NCBI GenBank assembly: GCA_963719275.1
Contig: CAVRBT010000004.1
Coordinates: 248,001-312,000 of the forward strand
Direction: 5' to 3'
Length of the DNA stretch: 64,000 bases
Source of the DNA: AC-32 sp963719275
Lineage (GTDB): Bacteria > Actinomycetota > Thermoleophilia > Gaiellales > Gaiellaceae
Below are positions 23,639 to 31,925 of this stretch, piece after piece. A model generated the notes under the pieces. That model ran no database searches. It was given only the letters and a program-made list of their open reading frames with translations, and was not told the origin of the DNA. The position numbers and the translations under genes are program-made. The stretch's first letter is position 1, and every line of letters starts with the position of its first letter.

Positions 23639-24379
23639 ATGGCCGGCCGCTCCTACACGACCGAGGCGGTCGTGCTCCGCTCGTTCCGCCTGGGGGAAGC
23701 CGACCGCGTGCTGCACCTCTACACGCTCGACCGAGGGCGAGTCGGCGCGGTCGCAAAGGGCGTGCGCAAGACGAAGTCGCGCTTCGGCGCACGGCTCGAG
23801 CCGCTCAGCCACGTCGAGCTGCAGCTCCACCAGGGAAGCGGCGAGCTGCAGACGGTCACGGGAGTCGAGCTGCTGCGCTCGCACCGCATGGCCCGCGAGC
23901 AGCCGTACCGGCTGAACGTCGGGCTCGTCGCCGCCGAGGCGATGCTGCGCCTCTTTCCCGAGCAGGAGGCAAACGAGCGCGCCTTCCATGCGCTCGCGCG
24001 CTTCCTCGAGCTCCTCGACGAGCTCGAGCCGCAGGAGGGGCGACCGCTGGCCGACCCGCTCGTGCTCTCGTTCCAGCTGAAGCTGCTCTGGCTCGCGGGG
24101 TACCTGCCTCACGTGACGAGCTGCGCGGAGTGCGGGGCCGAGGCCGGACTCGCCGGCTACTCGCCGCGCGCAGGCGGAGCGGTCTGCCGCGACTGCGCGA
24201 GCGGCGCGCTGCCGCTCTCGCGCGACGGCGTGCTCGGGATCGAGGGCCTGCTCCGCCGGCCGCTCGACGAGGCGCACGATGCGGGCCTTACCGCGCGCGG
24301 TGCGCGTGAGGCGCTGGGCGTCATCACCGCCTCGTACGAGTACCACGGCGGCTTCCGCCTGCGGACGCTCGCCTCCTGA
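23639..24379 (+). CDS. recO: DNA repair protein RecO
   Basis: 246 residues. N-terminal OB fold (YTTEAVVLRSFRLGEADRVLHLYT, GAVAKGVRKTKSRFGARLEP), helical middle, and a four-Cys zinc site (CAECGAEAG then CRDC). RecO works with RecF/RecR to load RecA on gapped DNA. The ATG at 23639 is chosen because it gives the standard start and lies behind a -10; the longer frame from 23579 would begin in the divergent glutaredoxin promoter region. Confidence 0.93.
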   Translation: MAGRSYTTEAVVLRSFRLGEADRVLHLYTLDRGRVGAVAKGVRKTKSRFGARLEPLSHVELQLHQGSGELQTVTGVELLRSHRMAREQPYRLNVGLVAAEAMLRLFPEQEANERAFHALARFLELLDELEPQEGRPLADPLVLSFQLKLLWLAGYLPHVTSCAECGAEAGLAGYSPRAGGAVCRDCASGALPLSRDGVLGIEGLLRRPLDEAHDAGLTARGAREALGVITASYEYHGGFRLRTLAS

Positions 24380-24395
24380 GGCGCCCGCCAACGAG

Positions 24396-24419
24396 GAGCG
24401 GGCCCGGCAGGGCCCGCTC
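24396..24419 (+). terminator. Terminator-like hairpin after recO
   Basis: GAGCGGGCCC-GGCA-GGGCCCGCTC, perfect 10-bp stem, 16 bases after the recO stop. A weaker hairpin (GTGTCC/GGACAC, 24432-24450) follows. No T-box features were seen before glyQ. Confidence 0.5.
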
Positions 24420-24497
24420 TCGGACTCAGGCGTGTCCACGGAAAGGACACCAACAGGACGGCGGCGCAGCGCAACTTCTTCCCTAGGATTGAGCGGC

Positions 24498-25367
24498 TTG
24501 GCAGTTCCGACCTACCAGGACACGATTCGCGCGCTCGAGGGCTACTGGGCCGACTACGGGTGCGTGCTGATGCAGCCGTACCACACGGAGCTCGCGGCCG
24601 GAACGATGAACCCTGCGACGTTCCTGCGCAGCCTCGGCCCGAGCCCTTGGCGGACGGCGTACGTCGAGCCGGTGATCCGTCCGCAGGACGGCCGCTACGG
24701 CGAGAACCCGTACCGCTTCCAGCACTACTTCCAGTACCAGGTCGTGATCAAGCCGGCGCCGAGCGACGTGCTCGACCTCTACTTCGCCTCGCTCGAGGCG
24801 ATCGGGATCGATCTGCAGCGGCATGACATCCGGCTGGTCGAGGACGACTGGGAGCAGCCGACCCTCGGCGCCTGGGGCCTCGGCTGGGAGGTCTGGTGCG
24901 ACGGCATGGAGATCACGCAGTGGACGTACTTCCAGCAGCTCGGCGGGTTCGACGTCGAGCTGGTCCCGGCGGAGATCACGTACGGTCTCGAGCGGCTGAC
25001 GATGTTCCTGCAGGGGAAGCGCAGCGCGTTCGAGCTCGAGTGGGCGCCGGGTGTGACCTGGGGCGACGTCTACCGGGAGAGCGAGCGCGAGTGGTCGACG
25101 TACAACTTCGAGCTCGCGCCGGTGGAGATGCTCGCACAGCGGTTCGGCGAGCACGAGGAGGAATCCCGCGTGCTGCTCGAGCGGGAGCTGCCTCTGCCGG
25201 CGTACGACCAGGTGCTGAAGGCTTCGCACACGTTCAACCTTCTGGACGCACGCGGGGCGCTGTCGGTGACCGAGCGCGCGGCCTACATCGGCCGCGTGCG
25301 CAACCTGGCGCGCGAGGTCGCGCGGGTCTATCTCGAACTGGAGGCCGGTGGCGTCGCTGCTGCTTGA
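24498..25367 (+). CDS. glyQ: Glycyl-tRNA synthetase alpha subunit
   Basis: The catalytic alpha chain of the alpha2-beta2 bacterial GlyRS. 289 residues with TYQDTIRALEGYWADYGCVL, class II core motifs (TMNPATFLRSLGP, YVEPVIRPQDGRYGENPYR, EDDWEQPTLGAWGLGWEVW, EITYGLERL). The start is TTG at 24498; an in-frame TTG at 24489 is the alternative. TAGGAT (24484-24489) could be the -10, or AGGA within it a Shine-Dalgarno; only one reading can be right. Overlaps glyS by 20 bases. Confidence 0.95.
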   Translation: MAVPTYQDTIRALEGYWADYGCVLMQPYHTELAAGTMNPATFLRSLGPSPWRTAYVEPVIRPQDGRYGENPYRFQHYFQYQVVIKPAPSDVLDLYFASLEAIGIDLQRHDIRLVEDDWEQPTLGAWGLGWEVWCDGMEITQWTYFQQLGGFDVELVPAEITYGLERLTMFLQGKRSAFELEWAPGVTWGDVYRESEREWSTYNFELAPVEMLAQRFGEHEEESRVLLERELPLPAYDQVLKASHTFNLLDARGALSVTERAAYIGRVRNLAREVARVYLELEAGGVAAA

Positions 25368-27189
25368 GATCGGCTGCGAGGAGCTGCCCGCCGGGGCGTG
25401 CCGCGAGGCCGAGGAGCAGCTGCCGGCGCTCGCGAAGCGGGAGCTCGGCACCGCGCCGGACGGCCTCTTCATCGGCCCGCGGCGGCTGGCCCTGCGCTTC
25501 GACGATCTGCCGGAGCAGACGCCCGACGAGTGGATCAAGGGACCGCCCTTGGAGTTACGGGAGAAAGCGGCGGCGGGGTTCGCGAAGAAGCACGGCGTGG
25601 ACGTCGACGAGCTCGTCGAGCGCGAGGGGTTCCTCGGCGTCGAGCGCACGGGCCGGCCCTTGCGCGACGTGGTGCCTGAGCGACTCGACGCGATCGTGCG
25701 CGGGCTCTCGTTCTCGAAGTCGATGCGCTGGGACGACAGCGGCATCCGCTTCGCGCGGCCGGTGCGCTGGACGCTTGCGGTGCTCGGCTCGGAGACCGTC
25801 GTCGGTACGACCAGCTTCGGACACCGTTTCCGCTCGGGAGCACTCGAGATCACCGACGCGGCGGCGTACGAGGAGTGCCTGCGCGCGGCCGATGTCGAGC
25901 CGATCGCCGAGGAGCGGAGACGCCAGATCGTCGACGGGCTCAATGCGATCGGCGGCTGGAGCGACCCCGCGGGCGTTCTGGCCGAGGTCGTGCACCTCGT
26001 GGAGAGCGTCGAAGTGCTCGAGGGGAGCTTCGACGAACGCTTTCTCCAGCTCCCCGAGCGCGTCGTGGTGACGGCGATGCAATCCCACCAGCGCTACTTC
26101 CCGCTCGGCGGCAACCGGTTCGCCTTCGTGTCGAACGGTGGCGATCCCGAGGTCGTGCGGCCCGGCAACGAGAACGTGCTCGAGGGGCGGCTCGACGACG
26201 CGAGCTTCACGTTCGAGCGTGACGTGCGGGTCGGGATCGACTCGCTCGCCGAGCGCCTGGGCGCGATCACCTACTTCAAGGGCGCGGGCTCGTTCGCGGA
26301 CAAGACGGAGCGGCTCCGACGCCTCGTCTCGGAGTTGGGCGGCGGCGAGGCGACGCTCGAAGCGGCGCGGCTGGCCAAGGCCGACCAGGCGTCAGAGCTC
26401 GTGCGCGAGTTCCCCGACCTCGAGGGCTACATCGGTGCCGAGTATGCGCGGCTCGCGGGGTACCCGGAGGCAGTCAGCTCGGCGATCGAGGAGCAGTACC
26501 TGCCGGACGTCGCCGGAGGCTCGCTGCCGCAGACGGAGTCCGGCAAGGTGCTTGCGGCGGCAGACAAGGTCGACACGCTTGCAACGTCGTTCTCCCTCGG
26601 GCACCGGCCGTCCGGCTCGCGCGACCCCTACGGCCTGCGCCGCGCGGCGATCGGCCTGAACCGGCTGGCGGTCGAGGGTGGGCTGATCGTGCCGCGCTCG
26701 GTGCTCCCCGACGAGGTGCGCGAGTTCGTGGAGGAGCGCCTCGAGGGACTGCTCGAGGTGCCGGTCGAGTTCGTCCGGGCGGCACGCGCGTCGGCGGCAC
26801 CTGACCTGGGCGGCGTGGCGCGGCTCGCGCAGGCGCTCTACGAGGAGCGGGAGTCGCCGGCGTTCGACGGGGTGTACACCGCGTACGAGCGCGCGCACCG
26901 GCTGGCGGGGCGCACGGCGGACGACGCGGCGGCCGAGGTCGATCGCGGGCTGCTGAAGGAGGACGCGGAGCGCGCGCTGGCGGACGGGCTCGCCCAGGTC
27001 GACGTCGACGGCGACGTGCGGCGCGCGCTCGAGTCGGGCGCGACGCTGGCGCCGCTGGTGGAGCGCTTCTTCGACGAGGTGCTCGTGATGGACGAGGACG
27101 AGGCGGTCAGGGCGAACCGCCTACGGCTCCTGCTCGACGTTCGGGACGCGCTCGGGCGGTTGGGCGATTTCTCGCAGATCCCGCGCTGA
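25348..27189 (+). CDS. glyS: Glycyl-tRNA synthetase beta subunit
   Basis: The tRNA-binding beta chain partner of GlyQ. It begins SLLLEIGCEELPAGACREAE, contains GPPLELREKAAAGFAKKHG, VTAMQSHQRYFPL, the HD-like part (FKGAGSFADKTERL) and ends in a DALR-type domain (VLVMDEDEAVRANRLRLL). At 613 residues it is shorter than the roughly 690 of E. coli. GTG start at 25348 lies inside glyQ. Most familiar Actinobacteria use a one-chain GlyRS, so this two-subunit form is informative about lineage. Confidence 0.95.
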   Translation: MASLLLEIGCEELPAGACREAEEQLPALAKRELGTAPDGLFIGPRRLALRFDDLPEQTPDEWIKGPPLELREKAAAGFAKKHGVDVDELVEREGFLGVERTGRPLRDVVPERLDAIVRGLSFSKSMRWDDSGIRFARPVRWTLAVLGSETVVGTTSFGHRFRSGALEITDAAAYEECLRAADVEPIAEERRRQIVDGLNAIGGWSDPAGVLAEVVHLVESVEVLEGSFDERFLQLPERVVVTAMQSHQRYFPLGGNRFAFVSNGGDPEVVRPGNENVLEGRLDDASFTFERDVRVGIDSLAERLGAITYFKGAGSFADKTERLRRLVSELGGGEATLEAARLAKADQASELVREFPDLEGYIGAEYARLAGYPEAVSSAIEEQYLPDVAGGSLPQTESGKVLAAADKVDTLATSFSLGHRPSGSRDPYGLRRAAIGLNRLAVEGGLIVPRSVLPDEVREFVEERLEGLLEVPVEFVRAARASAAPDLGGVARLAQALYEERESPAFDGVYTAYERAHRLAGRTADDAAAEVDRGLLKEDAERALADGLAQVDVDGDVRRALESGATLAPLVERFFDEVLVMDEDEAVRANRLRLLLDVRDALGRLGDFSQIPR

Positions 27190-27437
27190 GGGCACTACGC
27201 CGCCCGTTTTCATGTTCTCGCGCGAGGTACTACGGGTCCCCAAGCGGTGTGTTGTTTTCGGCGCCAGCGCGAGCTTCTTGACGCCAAAGCGATCAGAAGG
27301 CTGATCCTCCCAGCCCTTCGGCAGCCCCAGCTCGCTCTTCGGCGAGTTCGAGCGCCGCATGCTCGGCGGCCGTTTCGAGCACGGCGCGGAGCTCGGGCGG
27401 GGCGTCGTCGCGGTTCGCGTAAGCCTCGGCGAACCGG
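27190..27437. other. Gap after glyS with a possible gene remnant
   Basis: No complete gene. On the minus strand about 50 codons (27440-27296) read as a plausible protein tail (NRFAEAYANRDDAPPELRAV, then an Ala/Glu-rich helix) but have no start codon of their own. This could be the decayed 3' end of a gene formerly preceding the DsrE-like gene on that strand. No hairpin terminator is obvious. Confidence 0.3.
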
Positions 27438-27800
27438 TTAGTAGCTAAAGACCGTCGCGTCGCTTCCTGCCCACTCCGACATGGGCGTCGCTCCGGCGAC
27501 TTTCGCGTTCGCAACCGTCTCGGCCTCCCCGAGGTCGCGGGCATCGAGGCAGATCGGGCACAACCACAACTCGCCGCCTGCGTCCGCGAACTGCTGGGCC
27601 AGCCGCTCCAACGGCGGGCAGCCTTTGCAGACGACACCCGACATCTCGCCTGGCAAGCCAAGCCGAACCGCGTCCTTGGTCGCCCAGACGACAACCTCCT
27701 TCCCCTGCTCCTGCGCCGCCGTCGCGACGAGGAACGCGACGAGAACCCGCTCCCCATCCTCCATCCCCGTGGCGAGATTGACCAGAACCTTGTCGGCCAT
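27438..27800 (-). CDS. DsrE family protein
   Basis: 120 residues, starting MADKVLVNLATGMEDGERVL with a strong Shine-Dalgarno (GAAAGGAG). The DsrE fold is seen in VLVAFLVATAAQEQGKEVVVW and LAQQFADAGGELWLCPICLDAR. Cys residues in KGCPPLERL and LCPICLDA may be the reactive or sulfur-carrying residues, as in DsrE/TusD proteins. The start at 27800 is preferred over upstream in-frame codons because of the ribosome site. Single gene; sulfur-relay or related role inferred from family only. Confidence 0.8.
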   Translation of the reverse strand: MADKVLVNLATGMEDGERVLVAFLVATAAQEQGKEVVVWATKDAVRLGLPGEMSGVVCKGCPPLERLAQQFADAGGELWLCPICLDARDLGEAETVANAKVAGATPMSEWAGSDATVFSY

Positions 27801-28114
27801 TTCGCTCCTTTCGGGCCCCGAGACCATCACTTCGCACCCCTGGGCTGTGGACTTCGCCAGCTGTGACTCGGGGTACATCGTAGCGCGATCGAACGGGGTC
27901 GGTCCTTGCTCTGAGGCACTCGAACATTCGCGGATGATCGTAAAGAGCGCGTGAGCCGCAGTCCTGCGCTACTCGTCTTGCTCGGCGCGGCTGCCATCAT
28001 TTCGTTCGGGTACGACTACTTCACTGTCAGCCTACGCGGGAACGACGCGCGTGTCTGTGACGGGAGCGTGAGAGAAGTGCAACAACGACGCCGCGCCAGG
28101 CTAGGCTCCGACGC
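27801..28114. other. 314-base divergent region between the DsrE-like gene and the PPDK regulator
   Basis: Contains the Shine-Dalgarno of the DsrE-like gene and, at its other end, the promoter of the PPDK regulator. It is somewhat richer in A/T than its surroundings. A 55-codon frame starts at GTG 27951 and ends at the regulator's start (GTGA); its hydrophobic opening is suggestive, but the rest is arginine-rich noise and it spans the -10, so it is not called. Confidence 0.5.
28102..28107 (+). promoter_or_regulatory. -10 element of the PPDK regulator gene
   Basis: TAGGCT ends seven bases before the GTG start; no Shine-Dalgarno, consistent with a leaderless message. Confidence 0.45.
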
Positions 28115-28960
28115 GTGACCGAGCCTCCGGTCGAGCTCCACGTCATCTCCGACTCCACCGGCGAGACCGCCGTTCGGCTCGTGCACGCGCTCGAGGCGCA
28201 GTTCCCGGAGCAGGAGTTCGAGGAGATCCGCCACCCGCGCGTCGAGACCGTCGACGACCTCCACCTCGCGCTCAACCGCGCCAAGGGCCGCGCGGCGGTG
28301 ATCGTCTACACGCTCGTCCACCCGGAGCTGCGCGAAGCCGCCCGCGCGCTCTGCCGCCGCTACAAGCTCCACTACTGCGATCTGCTCGGCCACCCGATCG
28401 AGGCCGTCGCACGCGTCGCCGGCGTGGCCGCGAAGATGAAACCCGGCGCGCGGCCGCCGCTCGACTCGCAGTACTTCAAGCGGATGGCCGCGATCGAGTT
28501 CGCGGTCAAGTTCGACGACGGCGTCGGCGCCGGCCTCCACGACGCCGACATCGTCCTCGTCGGCGTCTCACGCACTTCGAAGACGCCGCTGTCGATGTAC
28601 CTCGGCTACCTCGGCTACAAGACCGCCAACGTCCCGGTCGTGAAGAGCATCGAGCCGCCGTCGGCGCTCTTCGAGATCGACCCGACGAAGATCGTTGGGC
28701 TCACGATCGACGCTGAGCGGCTGCGCGAGATTCGCAAGCAGCGCGCACGCCGCCTCGGGGGCGGCGAGCGCGCATACGCCGAACTGCTAGAGATCTACGC
28801 CGAGCTCGAGGAGGCCGAGGTGCTCCAGCGCCGCCTTGGCTGCCCGGTGATCGACATCTCCGACCTCTCGATCGAGGAGACGGCCGCCCGGGTGATCCGG
28901 CTCGTCGAGCAGCGGCGCGCCGAGAACGGGACGCGAACGCGGCAGACCCGCGTCAAGTGA
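28115..28960 (+). CDS. Pyruvate phosphate dikinase regulatory protein (DUF299 kinase/pyrophosphorylase)
   Basis: 281 residues of the DUF299/PpsR family, bifunctional serine/threonine kinase (ADP-dependent) and Pi-dependent pyrophosphorylase that inactivate and reactivate PPDK or PEP synthase by acting on a Thr near the catalytic His. Motifs: HVISDSTGETAVRLVHALEAQF, the P-loop-like VLVGVSRTSKTPLSMYLGYLG and KIVGLTIDAERL. The gene for PPDK is 3 kb downstream on the same strand, the likely target. The end overlaps a small membrane gene by four bases. Confidence 0.93.
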   Translation: MTEPPVELHVISDSTGETAVRLVHALEAQFPEQEFEEIRHPRVETVDDLHLALNRAKGRAAVIVYTLVHPELREAARALCRRYKLHYCDLLGHPIEAVARVAGVAAKMKPGARPPLDSQYFKRMAAIEFAVKFDDGVGAGLHDADIVLVGVSRTSKTPLSMYLGYLGYKTANVPVVKSIEPPSALFEIDPTKIVGLTIDAERLREIRKQRARRLGGGERAYAELLEIYAELEEAEVLQRRLGCPVIDISDLSIEETAARVIRLVEQRRAENGTRTRQTRVK

Positions 28961-29139
28961 AGCCGAAGCCGCCGGTCCCGGTCTGGCGCTGGGCGACCTG
29001 GTGGGCGATCCTCGTCGTCGCCGACGTCATCTTCTACGTCCTCCTGACGCCGGTCTGGATGGGGCTCCGCGCGCTGGCTTGGCTGGCGGACTTCCGCGCG
29101 CGCCGCCGGCACGGCTACCGGCCGCCGGTCCGAGACTAG
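28957..29139 (+). CDS. Small membrane protein (60 aa)
   Basis: 60 residues, with a tryptophan-rich hydrophobic helix (WATWWAILVVADVIFYVLLT), then a possible second short helix and a basic tail (FRARRRHGYRPP). Its GTG start overlaps the PPDK regulator stop (GTGA), so it is translated with it. Its stop overlaps the stop of the convergent methyltransferase gene by four bases (CTAG). No family recognised. Confidence 0.65.
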   Translation: MKPKPPVPVWRWATWWAILVVADVIFYVLLTPVWMGLRALAWLADFRARRRHGYRPPVRD

Positions 29140-29729
29140 CGCCGCAGAGCGACGACGCTGAAGAGGTGCCAGTGCTTCGGCTCGCCGACGGCCGTCGAGC
29201 CGTCCTCCTCGAGCTCGTCGAAGAGCTCGGCTTCGAAGCGGCTGAGAAGCGCCTCGGCCTCCTCGCGGGTCTGGAAGGTCATGTCGTCCTCGTTCGACCA
29301 TCCGTCGCGGTCGCCGAACAGGTGGCCGCTGAACCGGCCGCCCGGGCGCAGCGAGTGCTCGATCCGCTCCCAGACCGCCGGAAAGTCGCCCGGCGGGCAG
29401 AACGGAAGCGCAAAGCTCGAGTTGACGAGGTCGGCCGGCGGCCACTCGGCGGTCTCGAACCGCGAGACGCGCGTCTCGAGGCGACCCCGTTCGTCGTCTG
29501 AGAGATCACGCGCGCGAAGCCGATCGATCGCCTCGACCGTGCCGTCGAGGGCGAGGACGCGCCACCCGCGGCGGAGCAGCTCGACGGTGTCGCGGCCGGT
29601 GCCGCAGCCGAGGTCGACGGCGAGTCGCTCCTGCGGATCCTCCTCGTCGAACCGCCGCAAGGCCTCGAGGAGCGTCGGCCGCGGCTCCGAGCCGGCGGCC
29701 TCGTAGTAGTCCGTCCAGTCGGAAGGCAC
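29136..29729 (-). CDS. Class I SAM-dependent methyltransferase (TehB-like)
   Basis: 197 residues: LAVDLGCGTGRDTVELLRRG (SAM motif I), RVLALDGTVEAIDRLRARDL, ADLVNSSFALPFCPPGDFPAVW and LRPGGRFSGHLFGDRDGW. Similar to the tellurite-resistance TehB/small-molecule methyltransferase group; substrate unknown. 3' end shares CTAG with the convergent small membrane gene. The MhqD-like gene lies 13 bases upstream on the same strand, so they may be co-transcribed. Confidence 0.82.
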   Translation of the reverse strand: MPSDWTDYYEAAGSEPRPTLLEALRRFDEEDPQERLAVDLGCGTGRDTVELLRRGWRVLALDGTVEAIDRLRARDLSDDERGRLETRVSRFETAEWPPADLVNSSFALPFCPPGDFPAVWERIEHSLRPGGRFSGHLFGDRDGWSNEDDMTFQTREEAEALLSRFEAELFDELEEDGSTAVGEPKHWHLFSVVALRR

Positions 29730-29742
29730 GAAGTCGCGACGG

Positions 29743-30396
29743 TCAGCCGGCCGGTGGAGCGGGCGCTGCGAGCGCCGCCGAGAGCCAGGGCACGAGCTCC
29801 ACGAGAAAGCGCGGGTCGACGGCGTGGGGGAGCGGGTACTCGCCGTAGCGCACGTCAGCGCCGGCGGCCTCGAGCTCCTGCCGCGCCCGGCGGCCCCACT
29901 CGACCGAGATCACGTCGTCGAAGGTGCCGTGGCCGATCGCGATGGGCGGCAGCGGCGGCTCGAGGTCGAGTTCGAAACCCGGCACGGTCGGCATGAACCC
30001 GCTCAGCGCGACGAGCGCGACGGGCCGAGGTCGACCACCTCCGAGGCCGAGTGCGAACGTCATCACTGCGCCCTGCGAGAAGCCGCCGAGCACGGTGCGA
30101 TCCGCCGCAAGCCCCGTCGTCTCCCACAGGTCGTCGAGCCATGCGCTCACCGCCTCGTAGGTCGGCAGGAAGGTCGACGGGTCGGGGTAGCCGATCGCCT
30201 GCACCGCGTACCAGTGCGCACCGCCCGGAGGCAGCGAGAGCGGCCCGCGCGGCGTCACCCCCAGCAGACGGCGCTGCGGGTCGAGCAGGTCGAGCAGCGG
30301 GTAGAGGTCGCGCTCGTCGGCGCCGCGCCCGTGGAAGAGGACGAGCAGCCCCTCCGGCTCGCCTTCGGCCGGGCGCTCGAGGTGCTGGATGGTCAC
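29743..30396 (-). CDS. Phospholipase/carboxylesterase family hydrolase, MhqD-like
   Basis: 217 residues of an alpha/beta hydrolase: LLVLFHGRGADERDL (oxyanion region), nucleophile Ser in LGGFSQGAVMTFALGL, Asp in IGHGTFDDVISVEWG and His in PLPHAVDPRFL. The GTG start (30396) overlaps the stop of the dioxygenase gene by four bases; a longer frame upstream is antisense to that gene's own frame and is not used. Pairing of this hydrolase with a ring-cleaving dioxygenase mirrors MhqD/MhqO of Bacillus, which handle quinones and aromatic electrophiles. Confidence 0.85.
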   Translation of the reverse strand: MTIQHLERPAEGEPEGLLVLFHGRGADERDLYPLLDLLDPQRRLLGVTPRGPLSLPPGGAHWYAVQAIGYPDPSTFLPTYEAVSAWLDDLWETTGLAADRTVLGGFSQGAVMTFALGLGGGRPRPVALVALSGFMPTVPGFELDLEPPLPPIAIGHGTFDDVISVEWGRRARQELEAAGADVRYGEYPLPHAVDPRFLVELVPWLSAALAAPAPPAG

Positions 30397-31319
30397 TTCC
30401 CGGCGCGGAGCGCGCGGACGTCCGGCAGCGGCGTCAGCACACCGTCGAGCCGGTCGCGGAGGTGCTCGTAGTTCGGCGGCAGCGAGAGCCTCTCGCCGAG
30501 CGTCTCCAGCGGCTCGTCGGCCGTGAAGCCCGGGCCGATGGTCGCGATCTCGAACAGCACGCCGCTCGGCTCGCGGAAGTAGATCGACTTGAAGTAGAAG
30601 CGGTCGATGACCGGCGTGGGGTGGGCGCCGCTCTCGGCGACCCGTCGCTGCCACGCCTCGTGCTCGTCCAGCGGCGAGGCCCAGGCGACGTGGTGCACGG
30701 TGCCCGCGCCAGGAGCGCCACGCTCCTCCGTGCGGTCGTAGACGTAGAGGCCGCCGCGCTGCTCGCCGCGAACCTCCCAACCCGCCTCTCGGGAAGGGTC
30801 GAACTCGAGGGTCTCCTCCAGGAACGGGCGGCTCTGCTCGGGATCGTGCGTGAAAGCGCGCACCCCGTGGAAGCCCTGCAGCGCCATCTCGCTCGGCACC
30901 TCCGGGTGATCCGCGGTCAGGGGCTCGTCCTCGCTGTCGCCGGGGATCAGCGCGTGGCGCAGCCCCTCCGGGTCACGAAAGGCGAAGCTCCCGTCCGGGT
31001 AGCGCTCGCCTGCAATGCCCTCGTCGGCGAGGCGGCTCTCCCAGAAGTCGACGGCCTCGGGCGAAGCGACGCGCCAGCCGACGGTGTGCACCATCCCCGC
31101 GCCCGCGCGGCCCAGTCGCGCGCCCGGGTACTCGAAGAAGGTGATGTCGTTCCCCGGTGCGCCCTCGTCGTCGCCGTAGAAGAGGTGGTACACGGTCGGG
31201 TCGTCCTGGTTGACGCTCTTCTTGACCAGGCGCAGCCCGAGGACACGGGCGTAGAAGTCGACGTTCTGCGGCGCATTGCCCGTGATCGCCGTGACGTGGT
31301 GGACGCCCTCGAGCTTCAT
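30393..31319 (-). CDS. Ring-cleaving dioxygenase, MhqO-like (two VOC domains)
   Basis: 308 residues with two vicinal-oxygen-chelate halves: GVHHVTAITGNAPQNVDFY ... PGNDITFFEYPGA, and FHGVRAFTHDPEQ ... GTVHHVAWASPLDEHEAW ... SIYFREPSGVLFEIATIGPG. Metal ligands are the first-half His and, in the second half, His and Glu (FEIA). Family members cleave hydroquinone or catechol rings. Start ATG lies seven bases from a TAGGCT -10 and has no Shine-Dalgarno. Forms an operon with the hydrolase downstream. Confidence 0.88.
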   Translation of the reverse strand: MKLEGVHHVTAITGNAPQNVDFYARVLGLRLVKKSVNQDDPTVYHLFYGDDEGAPGNDITFFEYPGARLGRAGAGMVHTVGWRVASPEAVDFWESRLADEGIAGERYPDGSFAFRDPEGLRHALIPGDSEDEPLTADHPEVPSEMALQGFHGVRAFTHDPEQSRPFLEETLEFDPSREAGWEVRGEQRGGLYVYDRTEERGAPGAGTVHHVAWASPLDEHEAWQRRVAESGAHPTPVIDRFYFKSIYFREPSGVLFEIATIGPGFTADEPLETLGERLSLPPNYEHLRDRLDGVLTPLPDVRALRAGK

Positions 31320-31326
31320 CGGGGCC

Positions 31327-31332
31327 AGCCTA
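31327..31332 (-). promoter_or_regulatory. -10 element of the mhqO-like gene (leaderless)
   Basis: TAGGCT on the minus strand, seven bases before the ATG at 31319. Confidence 0.45.
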
Positions 31333-31343
31333 CCCGCTGGGGT

Positions 31344-31856
31344 TCAGCGCACGCTTGCCGGGCTCCACGCGGGATCGAGCACGCCTGCGAAGCGGCCAAC
31401 ACGCTTCACAAGGCCGCCGAAAGACGGCATCACCATCAGCCAGCGCGGGTGGCCCTGCCGCCGCACCGAGAAGCCGCTCGAGAACGCGATTCGGCGGCCG
31501 TCGGGCGACCAGTCGGCCGAGAGGTCGATCCGGTCCGAGAGGAGCGGCCTGACGTGTCGACCGGAGCGGTCGACGGTGAAGAGGCCGGCCCCCGGCGTGG
31601 CCGCCGAGGGCTCGACCCGCGTGAAGGCGATCCGCCGCCCGTCGGGCGAGAACGAAGGCATCGCGTCGAACGGCCCACTCGTGAGCTGGCGCACGGCCCT
31701 GCTACCGAGGCTCGTCAGCCGATCGGTCGCTCGGCCCAGCTGCCGGTTCCGCTCGAAGGGCGAGGACGTGCGGCTCGACGCAGGCGCTCCGCCCGCTCCG
31801 CGGGGCGGCTCCGAGCCGGAGCACGGCTGCGGCCGCACGGAGAGGCGCTTCGTCAC
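31344..31856 (-). pseudogene. TolB-like beta-propeller fragment
   Basis: A 170-residue frame with two clear PD40/TolB-type blades (RQLTSGPFDAMPSFSPDGRR-IAFTR and IDLSADWSPDGRRIAFSSG) and a third partial one (VLDPAWSPASVR). There is no signal peptide although such propellers are normally exported, and a full TolB domain needs five to seven blades. The N-terminal 50 residues are unstructured and Arg/Ser-rich. Most likely a remnant; a short functional protein cannot be ruled out. Confidence 0.5.
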
Positions 31857-31925
31857 CTCGAGCTTACGCCCGGCGACTCCGCGCGTTTCACGTCTCGCCG
31901 CCTGCGGCTATGGAAAGATTTCGCA

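Noticed and set aside
24380..24497. T-box or glycine riboswitch upstream of glyQ
   Set aside because: Only two simple hairpins are present; no T-box bulge, specifier loop or glycine aptamer features could be recognised.
27951..28118. 55-codon frame starting GTG with a hydrophobic N-terminus, ending in GTGA at the PPDK regulator start
   Set aside because: The C-terminal half is arginine-rich noise, it spans the likely -10 of the regulator, and it has no Shine-Dalgarno or recognisable family.
30051..31925. Upstream extension of the ppdK frame by over 600 codons
   Set aside because: The extension is antisense to the mhqD/mhqO-like genes, has no recognisable protein, and the family start is at 31926.
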